NCBI GenBank assembly: GCA_009363875.1
Contig: CM018689.1
Coordinates: 1,774,501-1,838,500 of the forward strand
Length of the DNA: 64,000 bases
DNA from: Mikania micrantha
Taxonomy: Eukaryota > Streptophyta > Magnoliopsida > Asterales > Asteraceae
Direction: 5' to 3'
In this document: positions 9,731 to 21,513 of the stretch, one piece after another
How the letters are laid out: each line of letters opens with the position of its first letter
Position numbering within the stretch: position 1 is the first letter of the stretch
Notes under the pieces: model-generated
Told to the model about the DNA's origin: nothing
What the model saw: only the letters and a program-made list of their open reading frames with translations
The model's database searches: none
Made by a program: the position numbers and the translations under genes

Positions 9731-12700
9731 TTAAGAATTGTTATCGGGTACGGCTTCCTCTTCAAACAGCTGGGGATACTTTAACTTCATGTGATCTTCA
9801 CGTTCCCAAGTAAACTCGGGTCCGCGTCTTGAATTCCAACGAACCTTTACAATCGGAATACGGCTTCGTCTCAGTTGTTTGACCTTGCGATCCATAATCT
9901 CTAAAGGTTCTTCGACAAAATGCAACTGATCATCAACTTGAATCTCTTCGAGTGGAACGACGAGTGATTCGTCAGCAAGGCATTTCTTTAAATTCGAGAC
10001 GTGAAACACGTCATGCACACCACTGAGTTCATCTGGTAATCTCAGTCTATACGCCACAGGACCAATACGTTCGATGATTTCGAACGGTCCTACGTATCGT
10101 GGTGCTAGCTTGCCTTTTGTTCCAAAACGTACAACGCCTTTCCATGGGGATACCTTCAACATGACACGGTCTCCCACTTGGAATTCCAACGGCTTACGCC
10201 GTTTGTCAGCGTAGCTCTTTTGTCTGCTTCTTGTAGCTTGCAATCTTCTCTGAATCTGAGCTATCTTGTCAGTGGTTTCCTGAATAAGCTCTGGTCCAGT
10301 TATGCGATTATCTCCAACTTCAGTCCAACAGATCGGTGATCGACATTTCCGACCATAAAGAGCCTCAAATGGTGCACATTCGATACTGCTGTGGTAACTG
10401 TTGTTGTAGGAGAACTCAATCAGTGGCAAATAAGAATCCCAATTCCCACCGAAATCTAAAATACAGGTCCTTAACATATCCTCTAGGGTCTGAATCGTAC
10501 GTTCGCTTTGGCCGTCCGTTTGTGGATGGTAAGCTGTACTCAGATTTAACTGTGTTCCTAGAGATTTCTGCAGTGATTGCCAGAACCTTGAAGTGAATCT
10601 GCTGTCTCTATCAGAAATAATTGATAATGGTACACCGTGACGTACCACTATCTCATTAATGTACAATCTCGCCAGTCTATCCATCGTGAAGGTTTCACGC
10701 ATCGGCAAGAAGTGAGCAGATTTTGTTAAACGATCAATGATCACCCAAATCGTATCGTGACCACTGGAAGTGCGGGGTAGCTTGGTAATGAAATCCATAG
10801 CTATTTGTTCCCACTTCCAGAGCGGAATCTCAGGCTGTTCCAGTAAACCAGACGGTCTCTGGTGTTCCGCCTTTACCTTCGCACACGTCAGACACCGACC
10901 GACGTACTCGGCTATGTCTTTCTTCATTCCCGGCCACCAATAAAATCCACGCAAGTCTTGATACATTTTATCAGCGCCTGGATGAACAGAGTATTTTGTC
11001 TTGTGTGCCTCATCGAAGATAAGTCTTCTCAATTCATCTACCGCCGGAATCCATATATGATCCTGGTAGTAGATCATTCCATCCGATTTGGTCTCTAAAT
11101 GTTTCTCTGCTCCGCAATCAAGTTCTTTCTTCAAGTTTCCTCTGTCAACTGATTTCTGTTGAGCTTGAATGATCCTGTCTTGTAAACTGGTCTGCACAGT
11201 CATCCCCATAGCTCTAACGCGTAAGGGTTTGACCCGTTCCTTCCGACTTAAGGCATCAGCTACAACGTTTGCCTTTCCCGGATGGTACTTGATCACACAA
11301 TCATAATCATTCAGAAGTTCAACCCAACGGCGTTGTCGCATGTTGAGCTCCTTCTGATCAAAGATGTGTTGCAGACTTTTATGATCAGTGAATATGGTAC
11401 ACTTAGTGCCATATAAATAATGTCTCCAGATCTTCAGTGCGAAGATCACTGCTCCCAGTTCAAGATCATGAGTAGTGTAATTCTTCTCATGAACTTTTAA
11501 CTGTCTTGATGCATAAGCGATAACTTTGTCCCGTTGCATCAGTACGCAACCAAGTCCCTGATGGGAGGCATTGCAGTATACAACAAAGTCATCACATCCT
11601 TCCGGGAGAGATAGAATTGGAGCATTACATAACTTCTGTTTCAATGTCTGAAAAGCATCCTCTTGTTTATGTTCCCAGACAAACGGTTCACTCTTCTGAG
11701 TTAACTTAGTGAGAGGCAAAGCTATCTTAGAAAAGTTCGAGATGAATCTCCTGTAATAACCTGCCAATCCCAGAAAAGACCGTATCTCCGTTGGTGTCTT
11801 CGGAGTGTCCCAGTTCTTTATTGCTTCAATCTTGGCGGGATCTACGTGTATTCCCTCACTGTTGACTACGTGACCAAGAAACTGAACTTCCCTTAGCCAA
11901 AATTCACATTTAGAGAACTTGGCATAGAGTTTCTGTTCCATCAACAGTTCCAAGATCTTCCTGAGATGTTGCTCATGCTCTGCTTTGCTCTTGGAATAAA
12001 TCAGTATGTCATCAATAAAGACAATGACAAACTGATCCAAGTACGGCTTGCACACTCGGTTCATGAGGTCCATGAATACCGCTGGTGCGTTCGTCAATCC
12101 GAAAGGCATCACCATGAATTCGTAATGCCCGTATCTGGTTCGGAATGCCGTCTTCGGTATGTCTTCGTCTTGAACTCTGAGTTGATGATAACCAGACCGC
12201 AAATCAATCTTCGAAAAGTATTGAGCTCCTTGCAGTTGGTCAAACAAATCATCAATCCTCGGCAATGGATACCGATTCTTGATGGTTAGTTTGTTTAGCT
12301 CCCTGTAATCTATGCACATTCTGAACGATCCGTCTTTCTTCTTCACAAATAAGACCGGAGCTCCCCAAGGCGAGTAGCTCGGTCTAATGAATCCTTTGTC
12401 CAATAACTCTTGCAACTGATTCGATAATTCCTGCATCTCCGAAGGTGCTAACCGATAAGGAGATTTAGCAACAGGAGTTGCTCCAGGAACTAAGTCAATT
12501 TGGAACTCTACCGGTCGCACAGGAGGCAAACCTGGTAGGTCTTCAGGAAATACTTCTGGATACTCTCTTACTACTGGTACGTCTTGTATCTTCTTCTTGT
12601 CTTTCTCTTTTTCCACTACATGAGCCAAGAAAGCTACACACTTCTTCTGTAAACACTTACGCGCCTTTATGCAGGAAATGATTTTGACACTTCGTTTTGC

Positions 12701-14458
12701 TTGATCCCCTCTGACTTCCAATACACGATTATCGGGCAATGGAACTCGAAGCAGCTTCTCAGAACAGACAACTTCCACTTGGTTAGAGGAAAGCCAATCC
12801 ATTCCAACAATGATGTCGAAACTACCCAACTCCATCGGTATCAAATCGATAGAGAATGTATGACCGTTAAGTGTCAATGAGCAATTCCTGTGAACTGTAC
12901 TAACTGTGATCTGTTTTCCGTTAGCTACTTCTATAATGTAAGGGGAGTCTAATTGTTCTTCTATGGAATCTAGTTGGCATGCAAAATCGGCAGAGATAAA
13001 ACTCTGATCCGCACCAGTGTCAAATAGAACAGATGCATAAAAGTCATGTAAGAGAAACGTACCAGTGACCACATTCGGGTCCTGGCATGCAGCTGGTGCT
13101 CCAATAACAAAAGCTCTTCCACGAGGAGCTTGAACTGCTTGTTGTGCCTTCTTCGGGCAGTTCTTTGCAAAGTGGCCTTGTTCGCCACAGTTGAAGCATC
13201 CACCGTTGTTCTGGTTGGCTGGTGGAGGAATAGCCAAAACAGCATTGTCGACTGCTTGGTTAGGTGTCATCCGGCAGTGCTGGACCCAATGGCCCTTTCT
13301 TCCACATCCCGTACATTGCTTGCAAGGAGTGTTAGCAATGTGATGATACTGGCACTTAGTACACAAAGGATGTGGGCCAGTATACTGCCTCTTGGGCACA
13401 TTTTGTTGTGCCACTGCTACTTGATTCAGAGGAGTAGCCACAGTGTAATTCTTTATGAACTTCTGCTTCTTCTTTGGGTGTTGCTGATGTTGTGGCTTCT
13501 TTGAAGTCTCTTCCTTTCTCTTGCCAGTGTCTGCCTCTTTCTTCAGAACTCCCGAGGCAACCATCAAATCAGTAAGTTTTCCAGACAGTCTCACTGCAGA
13601 TTCAACAGTGGTAGGGTTGGCTGAAACAACCATTCCCTGAATGCAGGCGGGAAGTCCACCTACATATCTATCAATCCTCTTCTCCAAAGTAGGTACCATG
13701 TCGGGCACCAAAGCAACTAACTCGTGGTAACGAGTAGTATACCCCATATGATCTGCCCCTTTCATCACATGGTTGGACAGTTCAACCTCCAGCTTTTGCA
13801 GTTCATTCTTTGGGCAGAATTCGGTCCTTAGCAGAGTCTTAAAATCTTCCCATGGCATGGCCATGGCTTCTTCTCTTCCTCGGACGTTGATCTGACCATT
13901 CCACCAGGTCAGAGCCCGCTTGTTGAATGTTCCAGCAGAGTAGCGTACTTTATGATGCTCTGGACAGCTGCAGAGGTCCAAAGTAGCCTCAATCTTTTCA
14001 ATCCATTGGATTAATCCAACGGCTCCTTCAGATCCGCTAAAGCTAGGCGACTTACATCCTATGAATGACTTGTAGGAGTAGTGTGAGGTACCACCAGTAT
14101 TCCCACTGGCTTCTCCAGATGAGTTGCCAGTGTTGTTCATCTCATTACGGAGAAGGTTGAACATCTCCGGTATTGCTTCCTTCATTTGGCTGGTCATCTG
14201 ACTGCTCAGTAGAGTCACCAACGCTATAGTAGTAGGATCCAGTATAGGTGTTGTTCCTGAACCTGATGCCTCGGTGATCAGTGGAGGAGGAGGTGGAGGC
14301 GGTGGAGGAGGTGGCGGTGGTGAGTCGTTTGGTGATGGCGTTGAGGAGTGTGGAGCCAAGTCTAGAGGTGGTAACGAGGGAGTCTGTCTTCGCGACGGCA
14401 TTCTGATCATAACCAAAATAATATTGGTTAGTGCAATGATCGAATGCAGAAGACGCAA
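9731..14458 (-). CDS. Gag-Pol polyprotein of Ty3 element A
   Basis: One uninterrupted 1575-codon frame. Met20 (14401) is a plausible alternative start. A Pro run lies near residues 46-59, then the Gag region at about 130-300. Zinc knuckles are CTGCGRKGHWVQHC (about 381) and CFNCGEQGHFAKNC (about 420). Protease has DTGAD with Asp480. Reverse transcriptase has FIDD at 814-817. RNase H follows. Integrase has an H/C zinc segment and a DD35E core at about Asp1222, Asp1283 and Glu1319. The tail near 1520-1565 (IPIVKVRW, EFTWERED) is chromodomain-like. The order PR-RT-RH-IN is Ty3. RNase H reads YCNASHQG where relatives B1 and H keep CDAS or CDAP, so the first catalytic Asp is Asn963 and autonomous replication is doubtful. 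All other catalytic motifs are present. Confidence 0.95.
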   Translation of the reverse strand: MRLLHSIIALTNIILVMIRMPSRRQTPSLPPLDLAPHSSTPSPNDSPPPPPPPPPPPPPLITEASGSGTTPILDPTTIALVTLLSSQMTSQMKEAIPEMFNLLRNEMNNTGNSSGEASGNTGGTSHYSYKSFIGCKSPSFSGSEGAVGLIQWIEKIEATLDLCSCPEHHKVRYSAGTFNKRALTWWNGQINVRGREEAMAMPWEDFKTLLRTEFCPKNELQKLEVELSNHVMKGADHMGYTTRYHELVALVPDMVPTLEKRIDRYVGGLPACIQGMVVSANPTTVESAVRLSGKLTDLMVASGVLKKEADTGKRKEETSKKPQHQQHPKKKQKFIKNYTVATPLNQVAVAQQNVPKRQYTGPHPLCTKCQYHHIANTPCKQCTGCGRKGHWVQHCRMTPNQAVDNAVLAIPPPANQNNGGCFNCGEQGHFAKNCPKKAQQAVQAPRGRAFVIGAPAACQDPNVVTGTFLLHDFYASVLFDTGADQSFISADFACQLDSIEEQLDSPYIIEVANGKQITVSTVHRNCSLTLNGHTFSIDLIPMELGSFDIIVGMDWLSSNQVEVVCSEKLLRVPLPDNRVLEVRGDQAKRSVKIISCIKARKCLQKKCVAFLAHVVEKEKDKKKIQDVPVVREYPEVFPEDLPGLPPVRPVEFQIDLVPGATPVAKSPYRLAPSEMQELSNQLQELLDKGFIRPSYSPWGAPVLFVKKKDGSFRMCIDYRELNKLTIKNRYPLPRIDDLFDQLQGAQYFSKIDLRSGYHQLRVQDEDIPKTAFRTRYGHYEFMVMPFGLTNAPAVFMDLMNRVCKPYLDQFVIVFIDDILIYSKSKAEHEQHLRKILELLMEQKLYAKFSKCEFWLREVQFLGHVVNSEGIHVDPAKIEAIKNWDTPKTPTEIRSFLGLAGYYRRFISNFSKIALPLTKLTQKSEPFVWEHKQEDAFQTLKQKLCNAPILSLPEGCDDFVVYCNASHQGLGCVLMQRDKVIAYASRQLKVHEKNYTTHDLELGAVIFALKIWRHYLYGTKCTIFTDHKSLQHIFDQKELNMRQRRWVELLNDYDCVIKYHPGKANVVADALSRKERVKPLRVRAMGMTVQTSLQDRIIQAQQKSVDRGNLKKELDCGAEKHLETKSDGMIYYQDHIWIPAVDELRRLIFDEAHKTKYSVHPGADKMYQDLRGFYWWPGMKKDIAEYVGRCLTCAKVKAEHQRPSGLLEQPEIPLWKWEQIAMDFITKLPRTSSGHDTIWVIIDRLTKSAHFLPMRETFTMDRLARLYINEIVVRHGVPLSIISDRDSRFTSRFWQSLQKSLGTQLNLSTAYHPQTDGQSERTIQTLEDMLRTCILDFGGNWDSYLPLIEFSYNNSYHSSIECAPFEALYGRKCRSPICWTEVGDNRITGPELIQETTDKIAQIQRRLQATRSRQKSYADKRRKPLEFQVGDRVMLKVSPWKGVVRFGTKGKLAPRYVGPFEIIERIGPVAYRLRLPDELSGVHDVFHVSNLKKCLADESLVVPLEEIQVDDQLHFVEEPLEIMDRKVKQLRRSRIPIVKVRWNSRRGPEFTWEREDHMKLKYPQLFEEEAVPDNNS

Positions 14459-14560
14459 TGCAATAAGTCTTAAATCCTAAGTTCTCTACATGCAGGGTCC
14501 CTAGGTTATAGTCTAGGGCAAACCGTTTAAATAAATGACCTATATTTCTCTATAACCATG

Positions 14561-14572
14561 GCTCTGATACCA
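14561..14572 (-). promoter_or_regulatory. primer binding site (initiator tRNA-Met), element A
   Basis: The minus strand reads TGGTATCAGAGC three bases after the 5' LTR end, complementary to the 3' end of plant initiator tRNA-Met. It fixes the element's orientation. Confidence 0.93.
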
Positions 14573-14927
14573 ATCTGTCACACCCCGAGCCGGCGGGATA
14601 GGATCGGTTGTCCCGTCGGGCGGAAAGTTCCCGGGGCGCGATATCGTGAGTGATAATCGTGATGATCAGATTGTTTACATTGCACATGATACAAATGAGA
14701 AATGCTAAACATAATAGAATTACAAAGTTAAATTACATCAGTATTGTTTATAATTTAACAATGTAAATCTACCATTAACATCATGTATTTCTATCTTGTA
14801 TTTACACAAGATATACAAAATAATTTGCATAATGATGTCTTCAAAAATAATGCAGGTCCAAAAGCTAAGCCTTCTATCTGAAGTCCTAGTACGAAAGGAA
14901 TAACTCCTTAGTTGATCTGTTCGTCAC

Positions 14928-16292
14928 CTGAGAAGTCATACAAAAAGATCAAGTCAACACATGGTTGGTGAGTTCATATAGTTTAGTATTTGAAAATGAT
15001 TTGGAAATGGTATGATAATGATTTGAAAATGACTTGATAATGATTTGAAAACCTCTTTTGGTAAAGACCCTAACCTCATTAACTCCACATGTAATATCCA
15101 CATCGGTATGCTTATATATAGGGAATCACGAAAGGGTCAAGCCCAGACTCTATCCCACCACATACTAACATGTATATGACACTGTTGTTAATGATAATTA
15201 AGCATTTTTACCCAACACCTCTGATTTAGATCATGATATTGAAATCTGATATGCCTTCGATTTATTGGGTTCCTCATAGATATATGATTTCCCAAAAAGA
15301 CAGTGATAATAGTAAAATGTCAAATATTTAATTTATTAATTAAATAAAACATTTAAATACAACTAAGACATGATGATTGGGTATGATTTTACTCAATCAG
15401 TTAGACTTAGTTGTTGGTGGTTGTCCAAGTTGTAACCTCTCACACGTGACCCATGTCAGGCATAACTCACAAGGAGTACACCTGAACTGAGCGGGATTTT
15501 ATTGATTTGCCCGTTACAGCTTGACCCAATGGTCTTCTGCATCTGAGTGGGACTTTAATGTTTTGCCCTTACAGCTTGACCCAAAGGTCTTCTGTACAAG
15601 CGGGGACTTTAAGGATATCCTGTGATTCTTGATCTCTTGATTCTCCTGATTTTAACTTTGATAATGATTTTATTTGATCGTTCATGTTATTGCCCGTTAC
15701 AGCCTGACCCGAAGGTCTTCTGCATCTGCGTGGGACTTTATATGTGTGTTACACGTGATCTTGATTCCATATACAACTGACATCCACCTTAACATGAGTA
15801 TTAATGAGTTCATTAGATCATAATGATTTCATTAGTTCAATGATTCACACACACTTATGATTTCTGATTTCCTGAGTCTCTTGATTCTTGATTCTTTGAA
15901 TTCCCGTGATTTCCAATGATAATTGATTTGATTATGATTCTTGGGTCTCAGATCACACACTGAGTTATGATTCCCTCGAATATGATCTCTTGATTATGTT
16001 CATTTGATTTCACTTTGAATTTAGATTCTTGAATTTGAACTTGATGGACTAAGGGTTGATTTAGAATTTAAATTTAAGGTATTACTCATAAGAGTACTTA
16101 AATTCAATTGGTAATTTGATTCTTGTTTAATAATTTCCTAGACAGGAGTCTAGGAGTATCAACAACATATATATGTAAAACATATAATAAATAAAAGCAT
16201 TTAAATAAACAGTTTAATTAAAAACAATTTACGCATGCTTCTCAGCCCCGCGTTTTAAAACAAAAATGTTAGAAAAGGGGCAATGAACTCAC
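14928..16292 (-). other. predicted intron within the 5' LTR leader of A
   Basis: On the minus strand ACACAG/GTGAGTTCAT at 16292 fits a plant 5' splice site. TATGACTTCTCAG/GTGACG at 14928 fits a 3' site, preceded by a T-rich stretch. The 1365-nt interval would be removed from the leader. Equivalent sites occur in related LTRs. No transcript evidence is available. Confidence 0.4.
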
Positions 16293-17151
16293 CTGTGTTG
16301 CTTTGTATAGAATTACCACAAAATGCGCGCTCGTTGTTGTAGCCTAAGTATCTTGAGTACCTGATTTGTTTTAAGAGAATTCGAATACGATAAGTACTTA
16401 TAACAGACGCCGTAACTAGGGTTTGGTCTCGATGTGCAACTAAGTGTCTTAGATTACTAATGTTTCTAAAATTCTTTCTATCTAACTACTTATTACCCAT
16501 GATTGATCCATATCCCACTTTATTAGTTGTAAGTATTTAATCATTGTTTTAAATTAGCCCATTTTAATATGAACATTTAATTATAAAAATCCTTTATTTT
16601 AGTTTGAAAGAGTTTACCCATTAATTTCTTTTATTAACACATATATGGTTTAAAGAGTTTGAACTTTTACATGTTGGGCCTTGATTTAGCCCAATGGGCC
16701 AACTTCGGGCCCAGCAATAGACTTTGGGTTTCCCATTGATTTTCCTAGGATTCTGGTGTTAATGAATAAATTAACACTCTCACCCTATATTTAGATAACA
16801 TCATGACTTTTCAAAGGTTTTAACTTCCAAGGTATTGATAACCTTCATTGTTTGATCACATGATTTAAGAAAACTATTTCTTAAGGTCAATGAGTTTAGA
16901 TTTTTAACTTTAACTCTCACGATTATTTAAATGAACTTTAGTTTAACCCTCGTTGTTACTATGATTATTACTTGATTTACTAACCCATGATGAGACCATT
17001 TCAACTCAACTTATATTGCATGGAAATGGGAAAAACCCTAATATTCTCCCATGCCGACACATTATTCATGCATGCTAAGGTGGCTCTTTGATTGTGCATG
17101 GCTGGTTGGGGTGTGGTTCAGCCCAAGGAGTGAAGTAACCCGACCATATCC

Positions 17152-17507
17152 CAGCCGAATGGGTTGAGTCGAATGACTCTGGCCGAAAGAAGTATGGTCG
17201 ATCGAATGACTGGTGCTTAAACGGCCGAATGGGAATGAGGGTCGAATGATACTTTGAGCGAATGAGACATGGTTCGAATGAGTGTCATGGTCGAATAAGG
17301 GGTGCCGGTCGAATGGGGGTTGTCGAATGAATAAAGACCGAATGAGCTGGACCGTATGAGGTTGGACGAATGAGTCTCATACTCCACTAGTCCATTCGCC
17401 GAATAGGTACTGATCGAATAGGGTCCTTCGGTGAAAGAGTAGCCATTCGCCGAATAGACTACTTCGCCCCACTTCATTCGGCGAGCTGGAGGAAGACATT
17501 CGGCCCA
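17152..17507. repeat. CGAAT/ATTCG motif array in the 5' LTR
   Basis: Same array as at 8245-8600, with one extra CGAAT, because GGACGAATGAG here reads GGAAGAATGAG in the left copy. Confidence 0.85.
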
Positions 17508-18959
17508 TCGAGTTTTTCAGGGTGCAACCATGGAGTTCGACCAAATCTGAGATGGTTTGAACTAAAACATTTTCCTACTTCACTTGGTGGTGTTGTTGAG
17601 TGTTTTTCCTTAACTTTAAGTGGGTTTAACTGACTAAAAGGATGGGTTCGTTCTAGGGTTTTGAAACCCTAAAACCGAAACAAAGAAATGATCTTTACCA
17701 CGATTTTTGACGGATTCAAACCCGATCTGTTGTACTTCCTTGATCTACATGTAATGGTGGTGATTTTGACACCAAGAACACACGAAATGGTGAAGATTCA
17801 AGTGAGAGATCTTAGTGAGAAGTTGTGAGTTTTTAGAGAGAGAGTGGGGGTGGAGAAGATGAACGAAAATGGGGGGGATTTTTCTGGTTGGTGGTGTTTG
17901 TTGTAGCATTAAATGCCACAATAAATGTGGGGGAAAATACCGGGTTCGTTCGGGTTCGTTCGGTTTCGCGTGGTTTCGTGTAAAAACGTCGTTTTCGCGT
18001 CGTTTTCGTAACGAAACGACCCAGTTTTAAAATAGACAACTTAAAATTATTTTAGGTTGTGATTCCTAATAAATTAACTAAATATCTTTTAATTATTTAA
18101 TTTACAAAATATTTATTTAACGTTTTAATCGAATCGCGCGGTCATCGCGCGTATTTGTTCGAATCGTCACCCGATCAAACACGACGATAACTACACTTTT
18201 CAATCTTGTTTTCTAATCATTGAATATCATTCAGAACGTTAAACTTTCAGATTTATTCGTACAGATCGTCACCTATACGAATAATCTGTCGGTTTAGCAT
18301 TCACGTAACGATATTCGTGTTGTTTTGTCCCGTAAGGCCTCGCATACGTTTATACATAATAAGATCCTAACAAATAAATCACATGATGATTCTGTGTTGC
18401 CAGATAATTATCTGACTCAAGAATCATTGTTCTGAATTGATTTCTCTGAAATGTCTGTGAATTCACTGTTTTGATAGCATGTAATGATACTGAGGTTTGA
18501 TATGAACATGAAATACACTGAATTACATGAAAATTGTACCTGATTACTGTTCACGCACTGTTACGATCACTGTTCCGGTGACGGTTCCGGCACTGATGTT
18601 ACAAATGCAGCTCCAACTTTTCTCTCTAGCAAATTCGGAACTCGTCTCTCTACTTTCTCTCTCTACAAAACCCACACTACCTAGTAAAATCTCAACCAAA
18701 TTGGACGTTCTTGGTATCAAAACGATCCTTACAACGAGAGGAACACAAAAGTACAAAGGATCAACTTCAAAACGAGCTCAAACGATCGATATTCTAGTGA
18801 GAAGGTTCGACCATATTAGGGTTTTCATCAACTTTCATCTCTTAACATAAAAACATGTATTAACACTTCAAACCACTTAGGATTGGCACGAAAATGGAAC
18901 TAGGACACTTGGAACATGTTAGCTTAAAGATTGGGAAGGTTGAGAATGGCTGGAAAAGT

Positions 18960-19500
18960 CTTGGACATTAGTATCGACACATAAACATGAAAGAACACCA
19001 GTATCGACGGCTTGAATGTGAGCTGTCCCATGTTCATCGAAACTATTAAGTTCGACAGACCTGGTTGACTCAGAACTCATCGAAGATGTTAGTATCGACA
19101 ATCTCCAAGGATTGGAACTCAAGTGGGCATCGATTTTGACAATAGCGATGTCTTGAACCTGGGAAAAGAGCAGGCTCATCGATACTATAATATCGACAAG
19201 AGCTGTTGACTTTGATCTGATTCTAATCGATATTAACCTCGTCGATATTGCTAGGACTTGATCGATACTAATACCTAAATGATATCCAAGGGTAGGGTGC
19301 AGATGCATGGTCTAAACTAGTAGTATCGAAGCCACATGATCAAAGGGAAGTTAATGTCGAACATAATAGTATCGACAACCATGATCTTGACTTTTCAAGA
19401 ATGACATCGATACTGATAGTATCGATGCCATCGCAAACTTGTCGATATTAGTTTCAGCTGTGTTGTCCAAGGAAAAAGGGACTGGTTTCCATCGATACTA
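18960..19500. repeat. ATCGATA/TATCGAC motif array in LTR D
   Basis: I count 19 TCGA tetranucleotides in about 540 bp, most inside AGTATCGAC, CATCGATACT or GTCGATATT, in both orientations because the word is near-palindromic. Spacing is irregular. Confidence 0.85.
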
Positions 19501-20394
19501 ACCATCATGGGATTGTTAAGGGGGAGAATTACAAGTGGGTAACTTACTAAGATAGGCAATGGTCTATGGGAGTTCATGACCCTAAGTCAACATTTTCCAT
19601 TCCTTACACATGGACTAACCTTTCAATACAAACATACAACTTATATAACTCATATTAACAAGCATGGACAATTAGTAATCATAAATAGGGTTAAGAAAGA
19701 TCAAACAAAATGTTTACAAAATCATGTGATAGTAAGGGTTACAATACAAATCACTTTGAGTTAGGCACCATTCCAAGCTTATAAAAATTGAGATTTCTAT
19801 ACTAAGCATGTGTTTCATTAAGGTAACCTAACCAATATTAAGTGGTTAAGGTGTCAAAAAGACAACACTAGCTATTTTTGAAAAGTGTTATGAATAAAAC
19901 AAAAGTGTTTTATAAAATAAGTCTAACTTTCTTCATAACCAAATACAATTTTGTAACAAATTGTTTTCTAATAACTTAAAACATGTCTGTTAAAACACAA
20001 ATCTTATTCAAATAAGTTTAAGTTCTATGTAATTATGGGTAATAATTCAATAAAGGTAATATGGTGAGATCACTTAGCCAAAACCTGGTAACACACTAAA
20101 GTTAAATAGATATTCTAGTAGGTAGTCTTAAACACCACTCAAACTCCAACAAAGGAGCATGTGCATTCTTAAATCAAGTCAATCATACAACAACACAGGT
20201 GAGTTCATTGTCCTTTTTCAACCATTTTGTTTTATGAACTACGGGACTGAGAAACATGTTAAATGTTTTTACATAAATGTTTTTACATAAATGTTTTCTT
20301 GTTTCATAAATCATTTATTATCATGATGACATACTTGTTTACAATTCTTTATACTTATACTTGGAAATGCTTATTATTTCATACACAAACTCTA

Positions 20395-20525
20395 ACTTTC
20401 TCATACATAGACTTTCTCAAACATAGACTTTCACATACAAATAATTTCTCACATATAGACTTTCACATACAAATAATTTCTCACACATAGACTTTCACAT
20501 ACATATACTTTCTTATACATACACA
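20395..20525 (+). repeat. short tandem repeat in LTR D
   Basis: Three to four imperfect copies of a roughly 32-bp unit containing ACTTTCACATACAAATAAT and TTCTCACATATAG. Confidence 0.7.
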
Positions 20526-21513
20526 TACAAGTGGTTGGTGTACCGAGGATGGGGCATACGTGGATGAGAACCTTTTTTAGTAAGCGGGTACATGTGCACA
20601 TGGTACGGGAAGTCTCAATACTCAATACTCACAAGGACTTCGTAAGGTAGACTGATTGGATGCTGAGAGTTGACATGGTGTCAACCCCAACTAGTCATTC
20701 AGTGACCTTAATTGTCGACTCAATGTTTTGTAATGATTGGCCTCATGTGATTATGATTTCCCTCAGAAGTGACTATGTGTCCTCTGATGGTTGTCCTCTA
20801 ACTACGCACCGGCGTTGAAAGTTACACCCGAGTTACTTCTGTAGATTGGTACTGTTAATCAACATGTGTGACTTCAAGAGACACTCCTTCAGATTTTCAG
20901 TCGTCTACAGTTGTGAACTCAAACCTGGTTTTCAAACTCTAATGAAATGGAAATTGAATAACCATAATTCTTTTCAAAACTATCAAGATGTTTGAAATGG
21001 AAATGCTACACAAACAATACTGAATGTGGTGAATGGTTAAAATGAGACTCTAAGGGATTTTGGAAAAGGCTAAACTTACTAAACTTTTACAAAGGTTTTC
21101 AATAGTATGAACTCGCCAACCATGTGTTGACTTTATTTTACATGTTTTCTCATGTGATGAACAAATTTAAGACTAGGAGCTTAGGATACTCACTAGAATG
21201 CACAGTTAGAGGACCTAGTGACTTTTGGATGTGCATACTTTTGCTTAACACATGTGAATTATTTTAATATCTTGTACAGTTACAAGATAGTGGAACTCAT
21301 GACTCTTTCGATAGATTTACGTTGTTAAATTATCGAACACGACGATTGTAAGTTAACTTTGTAATTCTAGTTTAATGTTATTATGCTTTAGTTATTCTCA
21401 AATGTTGTGATATGTATACAATCTGATCATGTCGATTATCACATGGTTTCGCGCCCAGAGACTATATCACCCTACGGGAAAGTCGACCCAGCCCACCGGC
21501 TCGGGGTGTGACA

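Larger units (their letters stand above)
5669..18603 (-). mobile_element. complete Ty3 (Tekay/chromovirus-like) retrotransposon A
   Basis: The element is 12,935 bp, with two 4028-bp LTRs, one long gag-pol frame on the minus strand, PBS, PPT and a 5-bp target duplication. LTR comparison by eye shows about ten substitutions, nine of them transitions, and no net length change, or about 0.25% divergence. At an assumed 1.3e-8 substitutions per site per year that is on the order of 0.1 million years. It sits inside older LTR D in the opposite orientation. Structurally it is the only complete element in the window. Confidence 0.95.
14576..18603 (-). repeat. 5' LTR of element A
   Basis: 4028 bp, aligned to the left LTR with a constant offset of 8907. 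It should hold the promoter for the genomic RNA, but no clear TATA box is visible at the position used in C1, C2 and D; CCCGGTATTTTCCCCC lies there instead. It is followed toward the gene by a CT-rich leader, the CGAAT array (17152-17507), a donor-like site at 16292 and an acceptor-like site at 14928. Confidence 0.95.
18604..21513 (+). repeat. LTR D, right part
   Basis: Resumes after the AATGC duplication with a CT-rich leader and ends GGCTCGGGGTGTGACA at 21513. It contains a TCGA motif array (18960-19500), a perfect donor-like CACAG/GTGAGT at 20199 and an acceptor block at 21105-21155, where CTCAG has become CTCAT. No PBS follows, so it is a 3' or solo LTR. Confidence 0.75.

Noticed and set aside
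13130..13504. 124-residue plus-strand frame
   Set aside because: Antisense shadow of the gag knuckle region of element A.
14561..14572. partial tRNA gene
   Set aside because: It is only the 12-base primer binding match; no cloverleaf surrounds it.
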